Shown here: piece by piece, positions 8,746 to 17,274 of the stretch
Position numbering within the stretch: the stretch's first letter is position 1
Layout of the letters: every line of letters starts with the position of its first letter
Source: Lachnospiraceae bacterium
Lineage (GTDB): Bacteria; Bacillota_A; Clostridia; Lachnospirales; Lachnospiraceae
Assembly (NCBI GenBank): GCA_900764695.1
Contig: CAAFOY010000077.1
Coordinates: 1-34,383, forward strand
Length of the DNA stretch: 34,383 nt
Direction: 5' to 3'
Made by a program: the position numbers and the translations under genes
Notes under the pieces: generated by a model
Seen by the model: only the letters and a program-made list of their open reading frames with translations
The model's database searches: none
Told to the model about the DNA's origin: nothing

Positions 8746-8860
8746 TTAATTTCTCCTTTAATTTTTATTCTATATTTCGTTCTCACAAACGTTTTATCTT
8801 TTTGTTTATTTTCTGCTTATTTTCTCTTACCAGATTAATTCTTTTATTATCATTATTCCT

Positions 8861-9604
8861 TTACTTATTTGCCCTTGCAATCACATAAACCCTTTCCTGA
8901 TTATCATCTGCAGGATTTTTTGTAAATGCCTCATATGCCGTTATATATTCAAGTCCTGCTTCATTTAAAGCCTGACGTATTTCTTCTAAATAATATGCTT
9001 TTTCATAATGATTTTCCGTAAATTTGTCATATCTGCCATCTTCACCCTGAACAAATATTGACAAATTATATTCATTTATGCGCTCATCTTCATAAAATGT
9101 ATTTTCCCAAATAAAGCTACAGTCTTCTCTGTCTTCCGCTATTACTGACTCTCCAATCTGTTCAAACTTTCCAACAGTATTTAAGTCAAATATGAAAATT
9201 CCTCCCGGGTCTAAATAATTTCTTACGAGTTTAAATGTTTCTACAACATCTTCATATTCAGTAAGATAATTTAGCGAATCGCAAATGCTTACAACTGCAG
9301 CAACTGTTCCATATAATTCAAATCCCCTCATATCCTGAAGCAAATATAATATAGATGTATCATCGCCTCTTTTTTCCATCGCTATATTAAGCATTTCCTG
9401 AGAATTGTCCACTCCAATCATATCATAGCCATTATTTGCAAGAATCTCTGTAATATTTCCTGTGCCACAACCAAGATCCAATACGATTCCATCTTTTATT
9501 CCATATTCATTTAACAAATCTATTAAATATTTGCCCCATTCTTCATATGGAATATTATCCATTAATTCATCATAAACTGCGGCAAATCCGGTATAAGCCT
9601 CCAT
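8861..9604 (-). CDS. Class I SAM-dependent methyltransferase
   Basis: 247 residues. The Rossmann-type SAM-binding motif I is VLDLGCGTGNITEIL (about 42-56), followed by the acidic motif IGVDNSQEML, then DMRG and CDSLNYL as motifs III and IV. The C-terminal half (GRYDKFTENHYEKAYYLEEI, then ALNEAGLEYI) resembles the substrate-side lobe of the small-molecule and YcgJ/UbiE-like methyltransferases common in Clostridia. The start at 9604 has TAGGAGAAAAAT upstream. The substrate cannot be predicted. The neighbours (Hsp33 and a SEC-C protein) give no pathway. Confidence 0.88.
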   Translation of the reverse strand: MEAYTGFAAVYDELMDNIPYEEWGKYLIDLLNEYGIKDGIVLDLGCGTGNITEILANNGYDMIGVDNSQEMLNIAMEKRGDDTSILYLLQDMRGFELYGTVAAVVSICDSLNYLTEYEDVVETFKLVRNYLDPGGIFIFDLNTVGKFEQIGESVIAEDREDCSFIWENTFYEDERINEYNLSIFVQGEDGRYDKFTENHYEKAYYLEEIRQALNEAGLEYITAYEAFTKNPADDNQERVYVIARANK

Positions 9605-9699
9605 ATTTTTCTCCTAAAAATTAAGGTTTCTATAAACTTTAAACTCCATACTTATATTATGCTTAAATTTCTACTGTCAATTTTCTGTATAATAAACTA

Positions 9700-9727
9700 A
9701 AGCGGCCAAGCTAACAGCCGGACCGCC
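9700..9727 (-). terminator. Terminator of the SEC-C gene
   Basis: On the minus strand GCGGTCC (9720-9726) pairs with GGCCGC (9702-9707), with a bulged T, then TTTAGTTTATT. GC-rich stem a few bases after the stop at 9734. Confidence 0.7.
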
Positions 9728-9733
9728 CTATAA

Positions 9734-10246
9734 TTATCTTCCACAACAGAATTTGTATTTCTTTCCACTTCCACATGGGCATGGATCGTTACGTCCAATC
9801 TTCTTTTCCTTAACGATTGTTCCTGACTTTTTCTGTTCTCTATATAATTCCTTCTGTCTTTCTGGTGTAAGAATGTCATTCCATTCTTCTAAGCCGTATA
9901 ACCAATCTGCCTTAGCTTCAACCATGTTCTTGTATAACAATTCAGGATCATATTCAAGACTTACTTCTGTATCTTCTTCAAATGTATCAATTGGGTTAGA
10001 TACCTTTAAGCTATCATTAATTCCATCTAAAAATCCTACCATTGTAAGTACTTCCATATTGTACTTATCAGCAAGTTCTTTAATAGTTCCTTTTACTACA
10101 ACATCTTTGTTTCCAAGAATATCTTTGTAAACTTCTTTTTCCTGAACAAAATATGCATCCCAAAATGCGTCAAACTGCTGCTGAGTCTGATTCTGATTGT
10201 AAGCAATTTCTCTCCAAGTTTCTAATAAGTATTTTTTCTCTGCCAT
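9734..10246 (-). CDS. SEC-C motif protein, function unknown
   Basis: 170 residues. The C-terminus is a canonical SEC-C zinc-binding motif, [20 protein letters not shown] (CxC then CC), as found at the end of SecA and in many stand-alone proteins. The N-terminal 140 residues are mostly helical, with no recognised fold ([40 protein letters not shown]). The start at 10246 has TGGAGGAATTTGCGTA upstream. The gene is followed by its own terminator, so it forms a single transcription unit. A SEC-C end often marks proteins that touch ribosomes or SecB-like partners, but the role here is not known. Confidence 0.85.
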   Translation of the reverse strand: MAEKKYLLETWREIAYNQNQTQQQFDAFWDAYFVQEKEVYKDILGNKDVVVKGTIKELADKYNMEVLTMVGFLDGINDSLKVSNPIDTFEEDTEVSLEYDPELLYKNMVEAKADWLYGLEEWNDILTPERQKELYREQKKSGTIVKEKKIGRNDPCPCGSGKKYKFCCGR

Positions 10247-10698
10247 TACGCAAATTCCTCCATAACTTAACTTTTGTCATGATGTAATATACGATAAAAG
10301 AATCACAAGAATGTTCACAAACTCTTTATTCTCATAATATCTGAAATCATTTACCTCATCATCATAACTGCTACTTTATTTTTAAATTAATTTGTGTAAA
10401 CAAACTACGCATACTTTAGATATTATACGAATAATTGAGAATAATTGCAATAAAACTTTTTATTGGATTTTTTCATATCTTTAGATTTATTTTCAGGTTT
10501 TCATTTATTTTTCCTATTATTTAATTTTTCATATTAACTTTTTATAAAATTTGTCTTATTAACTATTTATATGTTTTTTCTTTTTAATATTTTTTTACTT
10601 CCCACGTACTTTTATTTTTTGACATCTTATTCTATAATACAAAAGTATTTGTGTACAAATAAACAATATTACTTCTCAAATGTTAAAGGAGCGTTCTT
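10247..10698. other. AT-rich divergent intergenic region
   Basis: 452 nt between divergent genes with no coding frame of note. It contains TTTGTGTAAACAAA (10391-10404), a 5-bp inverted repeat, and a TATAAT (10633-10638) that could serve the small membrane-protein gene. A TTGACA at 10619-10624 is only 8 nt from that TATAAT, so the two do not form one promoter. Confidence 0.4.
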
Positions 10699-10887
10699 AT
10701 GGATAAATTAAAAAAATTTTTAGTTTTTGCTACAATTGGAATCCTTGCTGTTTTAATTATTGCCTGTCTTGTTTTTGCAATAATGGGAAATAATTCAGCA
10801 TTTATGGCTTGTGCATGGAGCATCGTTGTTCTTCCATGTTTGATATATGCTATTTTACTGATAGCTAAAGTTTTAGGTAGGAAATAA
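10699..10887 (+). CDS. Small two-helix membrane protein, function unknown
   Basis: 62 residues with a basic N-terminus (MDKLKK), a first membrane helix (about 7-29, FLVFATIGILAVLIIACLVF), a short polar loop (MGNNSAF) and a second helix (about 38-57), ending in GRK. The start has AAAGGAG 9 nt upstream. It is convergent with purA and followed by three small hairpins. The RBS, the two clear membrane segments and the absence of a competing frame support a real gene. No family is recognised. Confidence 0.7.
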   Translation: MDKLKKFLVFATIGILAVLIIACLVFAIMGNNSAFMACAWSIVVLPCLIYAILLIAKVLGRK

Positions 10888-10950
10888 TGGCAATTCGCCA
10901 TCTGTACTCATAGACCTTCGGTCTATTTCGTCAGTGGCTTCGCCTTTTTA
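10887..10950 (+). terminator. Cluster of three small hairpins with TTC-type loops
   Basis: ATGGC-AATTC-GCCAT (10887-10901), ATAGACC-TTC-GGTCTAT (10910-10926) and GGC-TTC-GCC (10936-10944) followed by TTTTT. The first hairpin overlaps the stop codon of the small membrane protein. The last probably ends transcription. Confidence 0.55.
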
Positions 10951-10970
10951 ATCTCTTTCTTTTTTGTAAC

Positions 10971-11087
10971 ATATACAGATAGGCAATGAGCCACATACAA
11001 AAATAGAGAGAGATACTCTCTTGTGAGTAAACTCACATCGTGTATCTCTCTCTATTTTTGTATGTGGCTCATTGCCTATCTGTATAT
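10971..11087 (-). repeat. Perfect 46-bp inverted repeat over the 3' end of purA
   Basis: The arms 10971-11016 and 11042-11087 are exact complements over 46 bp, with a 25-nt loop that contains the palindrome TGTGAGTAAACTCACA (11022-11037). The right arm includes the last codons and stop of purA. On the purA strand the loop reads GTGAGTTTACTCACAA. The sequence after the stem (GTTACAAAAAAG) has no U-tract, so this is not a textbook intrinsic terminator. Confidence 0.85.
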
Positions 11088-12350
11088 GATTTCATGTCTT
11101 CCAGGTCCGTTTGATACCATTGTGATTGGTACTTCTAATTCTTTTTCTATAAATTCAATGTATTTACGGCAGTTTTCCGGAAGCTTGTCATATTCTGTAA
11201 TTCCTCTGATTTCTTCTTTCCATCCAGGAAGTACTTTATAAACAGGTTTTGCTTTTGCAAGCTTTGCTGTTACAGGGAAGTCTCTTGTAACTTCTCCATC
11301 TATTTCATATCCTACACATACTGGAATTTCATCTAAATATCCAAGTACGTCTAATACTGTAAGTGCAACTTCTGTAGCACCCTGCATTCTACATCCGTAT
11401 CTTGAAGCAACTGCATCAAACCATCCCATTCTTCTTGGACGACCTGTTGTAGCTCCAAATTCGCCACCGTCACCACCACGGCGTCTAAGTTCATCTGCTT
11501 CATCTCCAAATATTTCACTTACGAATTCACCTGCTCCTACTGCACTTGAATATGCCTTAACAACAGTAATAATATCTTTAATTTCATATGGTGGAATACC
11601 TGCTCCAATTGCACCATATGCTGCAAGTGTTGAAGAAGATGTAACCATTGGGTAAATACCAAAATCAGGATCTTTTAATGAACCTAACTGTCCTTCTAAA
11701 AGAACTGTTTTGCCTTCTTTTAATGCATTGCTGATAAATAATGATGTATCAGCAACATATGGTTCAACGATATCTCTGTACTCATGTAATGTCTTTAATA
11801 ATTCTTCAGGGTCAATTAATGGTTTGTGATACATATGTTCAAGCATAACATTTTTCATTTCTGCTACTCTATATACTTTTTCTTTTAAAATGTCATCATC
11901 AAACAATTCTGAAACCTGGAAACCAATCTTTGCATATTTATCTGAATAAAATGGAGCAATACCTGACTTTGTTGAGCCAAATGACTTTCCTCCAAGTCTT
12001 TCTTCTTCGTAAGCATCAAAATCAATATGATATGGCATAAGAATCTGTGCTCTGTCTGAAACAAGGATGTGTGGTTTTGGAACACCCTTTGAAACTATTT
12101 CATCTATTTCTTTCTGAAGGTATGGAATATTGAGTGCAACACCATTACCGATAATACATGTTGTATGCTGGTAAAATACACCTGATGGAAGTAAATGTAA
12201 TGCAAATTTACCATAGTCATTTATAATTGTATGACCTGCATTGCTTCCTCCCTGAAATCTAACGATTATATCAGACTTTTCACCAAGCATGTCTGTAATT
12301 TTACCTTTACCTTCATCGCCCCAGTTGGCACCTACTATTGCTCTTACCAT
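11076..12350 (-). CDS. purA: Adenylosuccinate synthetase
   Basis: 424 residues, the usual length. It joins IMP and aspartate with GTP hydrolysis, the first committed step to AMP. The N-terminal GTP and IMP loop (ANWGDEGKGKITDML) holds the catalytic Asp. Also present are GGSNAGHT with the catalytic His, QFGSTKSGIAP-like contacts (GSTKSGIAPFYSDKYAKIG), EGQLGSLKDPDFGIYPMVTS, and the C-terminal TTGRPRRMGWFD and YEIDGEVTRDFP segments. The start at 12350 has AGGAGG 8 nt upstream. The gene stands alone behind a structured leader, and its 3' end is buried in a 46-bp inverted repeat. No purine-riboswitch core is recognisable in the leader. Confidence 0.97.
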   Translation of the reverse strand: MVRAIVGANWGDEGKGKITDMLGEKSDIIVRFQGGSNAGHTIINDYGKFALHLLPSGVFYQHTTCIIGNGVALNIPYLQKEIDEIVSKGVPKPHILVSDRAQILMPYHIDFDAYEEERLGGKSFGSTKSGIAPFYSDKYAKIGFQVSELFDDDILKEKVYRVAEMKNVMLEHMYHKPLIDPEELLKTLHEYRDIVEPYVADTSLFISNALKEGKTVLLEGQLGSLKDPDFGIYPMVTSSSTLAAYGAIGAGIPPYEIKDIITVVKAYSSAVGAGEFVSEIFGDEADELRRRGGDGGEFGATTGRPRRMGWFDAVASRYGCRMQGATEVALTVLDVLGYLDEIPVCVGYEIDGEVTRDFPVTAKLAKAKPVYKVLPGWKEEIRGITEYDKLPENCRKYIEFIEKELEVPITMVSNGPGRHEIIYR

Positions 12351-12376
12351 TTAGTATCCTCCTAAACTTTGTACCT

Positions 12377-12462
12377 GGTAAATAACTGTTTACCTGTATT
12401 AGTCAAACTCCTAAAATATGGTTTACATAACTAAAGCCCATGGTTTGACCACATACATTATA
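12377..12462 (-). promoter_or_regulatory. purA promoter -10 and structured leader
   Basis: On the minus strand a TATAAT (12457-12462) is followed at once by a stem: TGGTCAAAC (12443-12451) pairs with GTTTGACTA (12400-12408), with one G-U pair. Inside it CCAT (12438-12441) pairs with ATGG (12418-12421). A second hairpin, GGTAAA/TTTACC (12377-12394), lies just before the ribosome binding site. The -35 is weak. Confidence 0.4.
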
Positions 12463-12556
12463 CTATCTAACTGCAAAAAATGCTAGTAAATGTTTATAAA
12501 CCTTATAAATTTCTTAATCTGCATCCGGTTCTTACACATTATCGGTAAGTATATGC

Positions 12557-12562
12557 TATAAT
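12557..12562 (+). promoter_or_regulatory. Candidate -10 of the AIM24-family gene
   Basis: TATAAT about 95 nt before the start codon, with a weak TTACAC (12532-12537) 19 nt upstream. Confidence 0.4.
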
Positions 12563-12661
12563 ACTTTTAAATGTCAGATAAGATTTTACAAATATCTAGC
12601 ACATAACAGTCCGTATATTAAAAAGAAATACAAAATATAAACATATATAAGGAGGATTTTT

Positions 12662-13345
12662 ATGAATTATCGTATTGAGGGAGATACACTCCCGGTTGTA
12701 ATTATGAATCTTGAAGCCGGTGAAAGCATTATTACCGAAGGTGGTGGAATGTCATGGATGTCACCAAACATGTTAATGGAAACAACTACTAATGGTGGAA
12801 TTGGAAAAGTACTTGGAAGAGCATTTTCAGGAGATACCTTATTTCAAAATATTTACACAGCCCAAGGTGGTCCCGGTGAAATTGCTGTTGCTTCATGTTT
12901 TCCGGGTTCTATTAAAGCATTTGAAATAACTCCAGGCAATGCAATGATCTTACAAAAATCTGCATTCTTAGCTTCATCACGTGGAGTTGAACTTTCTATG
13001 CATTTTAGAAAAAAATTAGGTTCAGGTTTATTTGGTGGTGAAGGCTTCATCATGCAAAAGGTTGCAGGCAACGGAATTGTATTTGCAGAATTTGATGGTC
13101 ATGTTGTTGAATATAATCTTGAAGCAGGTCAACAAATTGTTGTAGACACAGGACATCTTGCAGCTATGTCTGAAAGCTGTCAGATGGATATTAAGACTGT
13201 TCCGGGCGTAAAGAACATCTTATTTGGTGGCGAAGGAATTTTCAATACATATATTACAGGTCCTGGAAGAGTATGGCTTCAGACAATGCCTATTTCAAAT
13301 ATGGCATCTACACTTGCCCAGTACATCCCAACATCTTCAAAATAA
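12662..13345 (+). CDS. AIM24 family protein (TIGR00266/DUF124)
   Basis: 227 residues, full length for the family. It has the glycine-rich beta-strand pattern of this family: ESIITEGGGMSWMSPNM, FSGDTLFQNIYTAQGGPGEI, FPGSIKAFEITPG, QKSAFLASSRGVELSM, GLFGGEGFIMQKVAGNGIVF and the terminal WLQTMPISNMA. Members form tryptophan-RNA-binding-protein-like beta barrels. Their role in bacteria is not established. The start has AAGGAGG 9 nt upstream. It is a single-gene unit divergent from purA and ends at a long-loop terminator shared with the PH-domain gene. Confidence 0.93.
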   Translation: MNYRIEGDTLPVVIMNLEAGESIITEGGGMSWMSPNMLMETTTNGGIGKVLGRAFSGDTLFQNIYTAQGGPGEIAVASCFPGSIKAFEITPGNAMILQKSAFLASSRGVELSMHFRKKLGSGLFGGEGFIMQKVAGNGIVFAEFDGHVVEYNLEAGQQIVVDTGHLAAMSESCQMDIKTVPGVKNILFGGEGIFNTYITGPGRVWLQTMPISNMASTLAQYIPTSSK

Positions 13346-13373
13346 TTTTTGTTTAAATTAAAAATATAAACAT

Positions 13374-13466
13374 AAAAGCACCTACCTTTTACAACTATAG
13401 TGTATTATGCAAATTCAAATCTAAAATTTGAAATTGTTTCACGTTTGTTGAAGGATAGGTGCTTTT
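13374..13466. terminator. Long-loop bidirectional terminator
   Basis: AAAAGCACCTA (13374-13384) pairs with TAGGTGCTTTT (13456-13466), and CCTT/AAGG extends the stem past a bulged A. The loop is about 60 nt and contains a further AT-rich hairpin (TTCAAAT/ATTTGAA). Confidence 0.75.
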
Positions 13467-13569
13467 TATTTATAATTCATTATCTCTAGATTGAATTTTA
13501 CAAAATAATTTTAACTTTCTTGATTTTATATGACTATGATTTCTCATTATTCAACTTCATGTCATCATA

Positions 13570-13986
13570 TTAATTCTGTAAATCCATGTCATCATCCATT
13601 GAATCATTGAAAAATTCATTTCCTCTGATACGTTTTTTATCTCTCTGTTCATCTACATTATCAGAAAGCAAATCTCTTACCTTTACAGCCTCCTTTATAG
13701 GTCCAACAATAAAATTAGTTGCTGATTTATCAGCTGAATCACAGAACAATTTGCCAACTCCAAACATTCTTTCCCAAAGACTTGCCTTATATGTAATGTC
13801 TGTAATTCTGTAAAGCATGATTTCATCTTCTTTAATGTTTAAAAATCCGCTTTTAATAATAAGTCTCGTATCTGTAAGTGTATATTTTGTAAATGAAATT
13901 GGAAGTCCAAATATTGTTCTTTTCTTATCTGACCACAATTCCTTTTCTGCGCTTCTTCGTCCGTTTTCTTCTATTACTCTGCTCAT
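13570..13986 (-). CDS. Bacterial PH-domain protein (YdbS/DUF304-like)
   Basis: 138 residues. The core (about 15-105) follows the bacterial pleckstrin-homology pattern: KRTIFGLPISFTKYTLTDTR, LIIKSGFLNIKEDEIMLYRI, TDITYKASLWERMFGVGKL and the C-terminal helix VKVRDLLSDNVDEQRD. No membrane helix is present, unlike the usual YdbS proteins, so it is probably cytoplasmic or peripheral. The tail is charged (NDSMDDDMD). The start at 13986 has GAGGG 8 nt upstream. It stands alone between a shared terminator and the thiamine operon. Function unknown. Confidence 0.83.
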   Translation of the reverse strand: MSRVIEENGRRSAEKELWSDKKRTIFGLPISFTKYTLTDTRLIIKSGFLNIKEDEIMLYRITDITYKASLWERMFGVGKLFCDSADKSATNFIVGPIKEAVKVRDLLSDNVDEQRDKKRIRGNEFFNDSMDDDMDLQN

Positions 13987-14110
13987 AATAAAACCCTCAT
14001 TTCTATCTTTGTTATTAATTACTCATTTTATTTTAATAAAATTTCTGTAATATGTAAACTAATTATCTTCTGATAGTCTTTCTCATTTTTTTAATCAACT
14101 GGCAAAATCT

Positions 14111-14734
14111 TTATTCCATATCTTCTAATTTCAGTTTCATCATTCCTGACATTATACATCCGCCTGCTGCCCCACAATCTGTAATTAACTTTATTTGTTC
14201 ATCTGACAGCTTAATTCCCCCAATTGCATAGACCGGAATGTTTACCGCTTGACACACTTTTTTTAGGAAATCCAATTCTCTTGGTGGAACACCTTTTTTG
14301 CAATCTGTTGCAAATATATGTCCTGCACTTATGTATGTCGCACCTAGATTTTGTGCTTCAATTGCTTCCTCTACCGAATGAACCGAAGTCCCTATTATTT
14401 TAAATCCTGATAAGCATTTCTGATTTTCTCTAAGTTTAAAAAGAGGCAGATGGATTGCATCACACTCTAACTTTTTTGCCACATTAGGATAAAAATGTAA
14501 TATGCACTTAACATTATTTTTTTTGCAAATATCAAGTATCTCATTTGCAAGAGTCATATACTCATCCTCCGGCAAATCTTTTTCTCTCAAAATTATAGCC
14601 TTTGGATGAAATTTGCATACTATTTCTACCTGCCTGGCTAATGACTTTTCGCTTAAATGTCTGTTTGTAACGCATATAACTTTATCATTTATATATCCGT
14701 TTTCTTTGATTTTATTTTCATATGTGTCACTCAT
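14111..14734 (-). CDS. thiE: Thiamine-phosphate synthase-like protein
   Basis: About 207 residues, TIM-barrel ThiE/TenI family. ThiE couples HMP-PP with the thiazole phosphate to give thiamine phosphate. Seen: the pyrophosphate/HMP-binding strand AIILREKDLPEDEY, a HFYPNVAKKLECDAIHLP stretch where ThiE has its N-D-x-A-x-x-xxADGVHL motif, GTSVHSVEEA, SAGHIFATDCKKGVPPRELD and VYAIGGI. The usual IND motif is replaced by YPN, so a TenI-like role is a possible alternative, but its place as last gene of a thiS-thiG-thiH operon favours ThiE. I chose the ATG at 14734, with AGGTGA 5 nt ahead, over a GTG three codons upstream. Confidence 0.85.
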   Translation of the reverse strand: MSDTYENKIKENGYINDKVICVTNRHLSEKSLARQVEIVCKFHPKAIILREKDLPEDEYMTLANEILDICKKNNVKCILHFYPNVAKKLECDAIHLPLFKLRENQKCLSGFKIIGTSVHSVEEAIEAQNLGATYISAGHIFATDCKKGVPPRELDFLKKVCQAVNIPVYAIGGIKLSDEQIKLITDCGAAGGCIMSGMMKLKLEDME

Positions 14735-14776
14735 AAACCTCACCTACCATAAAAATAAACTCTCTTACCTTCCACT

Positions 14777-14813
14777 TGTTATACATAACAAATTTTGTGT
14801 GTTATGCATAATA
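14777..14813. repeat. Two GTTATrCATAA palindromic motifs between thiH and thiE
   Basis: TTGTTATACATAACAA (14777-14792) is a 7-bp inverted repeat. GTTATGCATAA follows about 16 nt later. They lie in the 130-nt gap within the operon; their role is unknown. Confidence 0.4.
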
Positions 14814-14864
14814 AGCATTTATAAGTTTTCTTACTTTTCTAAAATAGCTCATAAACTCCATCTG

Positions 14865-16091
14865 CTATACATAAATATAGTCACTCATTACAGGTTGCAT
14901 TCCGACCTTTAATAAATCGTTATAGATTTCGTCAACTGAACGTCCGTCGGAAATTTCAAATTGGTCATCGCCTTTATCTTCAATATCCTTTGCATGACTT
15001 CCAATTCCTGTACTAACGCCGGCTGAAATCTTAGTAGCGGCTATCTGAACAAGATTATCTCTGACTCTTGCACATTCTCTTGTTGATACTGTTATGCTTG
15101 CAAATGGCATAAATAATCTGTATGCACATACAACCTGTAAAAGCTGTGTTTCATGAACATCCATTGGATTAATCCTATCATTATTTATAATCGGGCGCAG
15201 TCTCGGACATGAAAATGCAATTTCTGCATGCGGATATTTTCTCTGTAAAAGATATGCATGATAACCTGTAGCAAATGCATCCTTTCTAAAATCATCAAGA
15301 CCAAGCAATGCTCCAAATCCAACACCTCTCATGCCACCTTTTAATGCTCTCTCCTGTGCATTCACTCTATATGGGAAAATTCTCTTATGCCCCGCTAAAT
15401 GCAAAGTTTCATATTTGTCTGAATTATAAGTTTCCTGAAATACCGTAACATAATCTGCACCGCATTCATGTAAATATGCATATTCGTCTGAATTTACAGG
15501 ATAAATTTCAAGACCAATTACCTTAAAATATTTTCTTGCAATTTTGCAGGCATTTCCAATATATTCAACTGTTGATTTTGCACGGCTCTCTCCTGTTAAA
15601 ATTAAAATTTCCTGAAGCCCTGTATCTGCAATTGCCTTCATTTCCTTATCAATTTCTTCATCATTAAGGCAAGCTCGTTTTATTTTGTTGTGACAGTTAA
15701 ATCCACAGTAAATACAGTAATTTTCACAATAATTTGCAATATAAATTGGTGTAAACATATAAGTGCTGTTTCCAAAATGTTTTCTTGTTTCTATCTGTGC
15801 TGCCTTGGCTATTTCTTCAATAAATGGAAGCGCTGCCGGTGATAGTAACGCCTTAAAATCCTCAACACTTCTTTCTGTATTGTTAAGTGCTCTCTTTACA
15901 TCATATTCTGTATATTTGTCATAGTCATAATTGTTCATTTCACTAACTACTTTATTCATTATCTCTGAACCTATGTTTTCCATTCCCGGCAAATATTCCA
16001 TATGATTAATTCTATTTTTCTTCTGGTCTTCTAAAATCTGTTCGCTTAAAATACTCTCATTTACATGATTGTTATTCTGTTCATTTTTCAT
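14865..16091 (-). CDS. thiH: 2-iminoacetate synthase ThiH
   Basis: 408-residue radical SAM enzyme. ThiH cleaves tyrosine to p-cresol and dehydroglycine, the glycine imine used by ThiG in the anaerobic thiazole route, which fits an anaerobe. The radical SAM cluster motif is CENYCIYCGF (CxxxCxxC, about residues 128-135). The family's GLQEILILTGES, LEIYPVNSDEY, VFQETYN, GGMRGVGFGALLGL and ISAGVSTGIGSH segments all follow. HydG is the nearest alternative, but it has a longer C-terminal cluster domain and this protein lies directly after thiG. The start at 16091 has CAGGAGG 9 nt upstream. It follows thiG by 16 nt. Confidence 0.94.
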   Translation of the reverse strand: MKNEQNNNHVNESILSEQILEDQKKNRINHMEYLPGMENIGSEIMNKVVSEMNNYDYDKYTEYDVKRALNNTERSVEDFKALLSPAALPFIEEIAKAAQIETRKHFGNSTYMFTPIYIANYCENYCIYCGFNCHNKIKRACLNDEEIDKEMKAIADTGLQEILILTGESRAKSTVEYIGNACKIARKYFKVIGLEIYPVNSDEYAYLHECGADYVTVFQETYNSDKYETLHLAGHKRIFPYRVNAQERALKGGMRGVGFGALLGLDDFRKDAFATGYHAYLLQRKYPHAEIAFSCPRLRPIINNDRINPMDVHETQLLQVVCAYRLFMPFASITVSTRECARVRDNLVQIAATKISAGVSTGIGSHAKDIEDKGDDQFEISDGRSVDEIYNDLLKVGMQPVMSDYIYV

Positions 16092-16107
16092 TTTTTAAAG
16101 CCTCCTG

Positions 16108-16878
16108 TTAATCATGCAAAAATCCTGTTAATGGTGATGATGCACTTGCACCTTTTTCTATAGTTTGTCCAAGTCCGGCTAAATATGCACTTCTTCCGGC
16201 CTCAATTGCTTTCTTAAATGCTTCAGCCATAACTTCCACGTCTCCTGAAGTAGCAATTGCCGTATTTGCCATTACAGCAGTAGCTCCCATTTCCATTGCC
16301 TCACACGCCTGTGAAGGTCGTCCAATTCCTGCATCTACAATAATTGGTAAATCAATTTCATCTATAATAATCTGGATAAAATCTTTTGTTGCAAGTCCTT
16401 TATTTGAACCAATTGGAGCTCCTAACGGCATTATGCAGGCTGCCCCTGCTTCTTTTAACGCCCTTGCTGCATTCAAATCAGGATACATATATGGCATAAC
16501 AACAAATCCTTCTTTTGCTAAAATTTCTGTTGCTTTAATCGTCTCATAGTTATCCGGAAGCAAGTATTTAGAATCATGAACTACTTCTAATTTAACAAAA
16601 TTGCCACATCCCATTTCTCTTGCCAGACGTGCAATTCTTACTGCTTCATTTGCATTCCTTGCTCCTGATGTGTTAGGTAATAAAGTAACATTGTCCGGAA
16701 TGTAATCCAGTATATTTGCCATTCCACCTTCATTTGCACGGCGAAGTGCTAATGTAACAATCTGTGTCTGTGCTTTTTCAATACATGCTTTAACTAAATC
16801 AAGAGAAAATTTTCCTGATCCTAAAATAAAACGAGATTCAAACTCATGTCCTCCAATTGAATATGTATCCTTATTCAT
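16108..16878 (-). CDS. thiG: Thiazole synthase ThiG
   Basis: 256 residues, normal length. It condenses DXP, the ThiS thiocarboxylate and dehydroglycine into the thiazole phosphate. Landmarks: [10 protein letters not shown] at the N-terminus, [28 protein letters not shown], the catalytic lysine in [45 protein letters not shown] and MANTAIA. The start at 16878 has AAAGGAGGAACATT upstream. It is second in the operon, separated from thiS by about 175 nt that hold two direct repeats. Confidence 0.96.
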   Translation of the reverse strand: MNKDTYSIGGHEFESRFILGSGKFSLDLVKACIEKAQTQIVTLALRRANEGGMANILDYIPDNVTLLPNTSGARNANEAVRIARLAREMGCGNFVKLEVVHDSKYLLPDNYETIKATEILAKEGFVVMPYMYPDLNAARALKEAGAACIMPLGAPIGSNKGLATKDFIQIIIDEIDLPIIVDAGIGRPSQACEAMEMGATAVMANTAIATSGDVEVMAEAFKKAIEAGRSAYLAGLGQTIEKGASASSPLTGFLHD

Positions 16879-16956
16879 AATGTTCCTCCTTTAACACTGC
16901 TTCTAAATCAAAATCTTAACTCTACAATATTCTTAAAATAAATGTTGCAATTACCT

Positions 16957-17020
16957 ATCGCTATAATTTTTTCTGCTTAAATGTCACAGTTTCCTATCGC
17001 TATAATTTTTCCTGCTTAAT
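16957..17020 (-). repeat. Two direct repeats between thiS and thiG
   Basis: CCTATCGCTATAATTTTT followed by t/c and CTGCTTAA occurs twice, 35 nt apart, in the operon gap. On the coding strand each copy reads TTAAGCAG, A-run, TTATAGCGATAGG. Confidence 0.65.
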
Positions 17021-17054
17021 TAAGCAGATTAGCCTGACATATTATATTTTCAAA

Positions 17055-17249
17055 TCAGCCTCCACCCATAAAAGTTAGAATTTCAAGGCAGTCATCGTCT
17101 TTTAAGTATGTTTTTTCATACATATTTTTTGACAAAATTTTTTCATTTAATTCAACAACTATATGCGTCTGAACATATCCGTTTTTTTCTAAATACTCGC
17201 TTACTGTAGTTGATTTATTCAAAACAAAATCTTTTCCATTTATCTTCAT
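17055..17249 (-). CDS. thiS: Sulfur carrier protein ThiS
   Basis: 64-residue ubiquitin-like protein. It carries sulfur as a C-terminal thiocarboxylate for ThiG. Seen: MKINGKDFVLNKSTTVSEYL (beta grasp start), IVVELNEKILSKNMYEKTYL, and the diagnostic end LEILTFMGGG, in which the Gly-Gly tail required for adenylation is followed by the stop. The start at 17249 has GGAAGGAGG 7 nt upstream. It is the first gene of the operon and lies directly behind the hairpin leader. No ThiF gene is present in the window, so the activating enzyme must be elsewhere. Confidence 0.94.
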   Translation of the reverse strand: MKINGKDFVLNKSTTVSEYLEKNGYVQTHIVVELNEKILSKNMYEKTYLKDDDCLEILTFMGGG

Positions 17250-17274
17250 TATTTTCCTCCTTCCATATCACTAG

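Noticed and set aside
10619..10638. TTGACA and TATAAT as one promoter for the small membrane protein
   Set aside because: The two boxes are only 8 nt apart, too close for a sigma-A promoter.
10683..10901. Minus-strand frame opposite the small two-helix membrane protein
   Set aside because: It is antisense to a gene with a clear ribosome site and has none of its own.
16900..17060. CRISPR array, suggested by repeated blocks
   Set aside because: Only two copies with an 8-nt gap; no spacer-like spacing and no cas genes.
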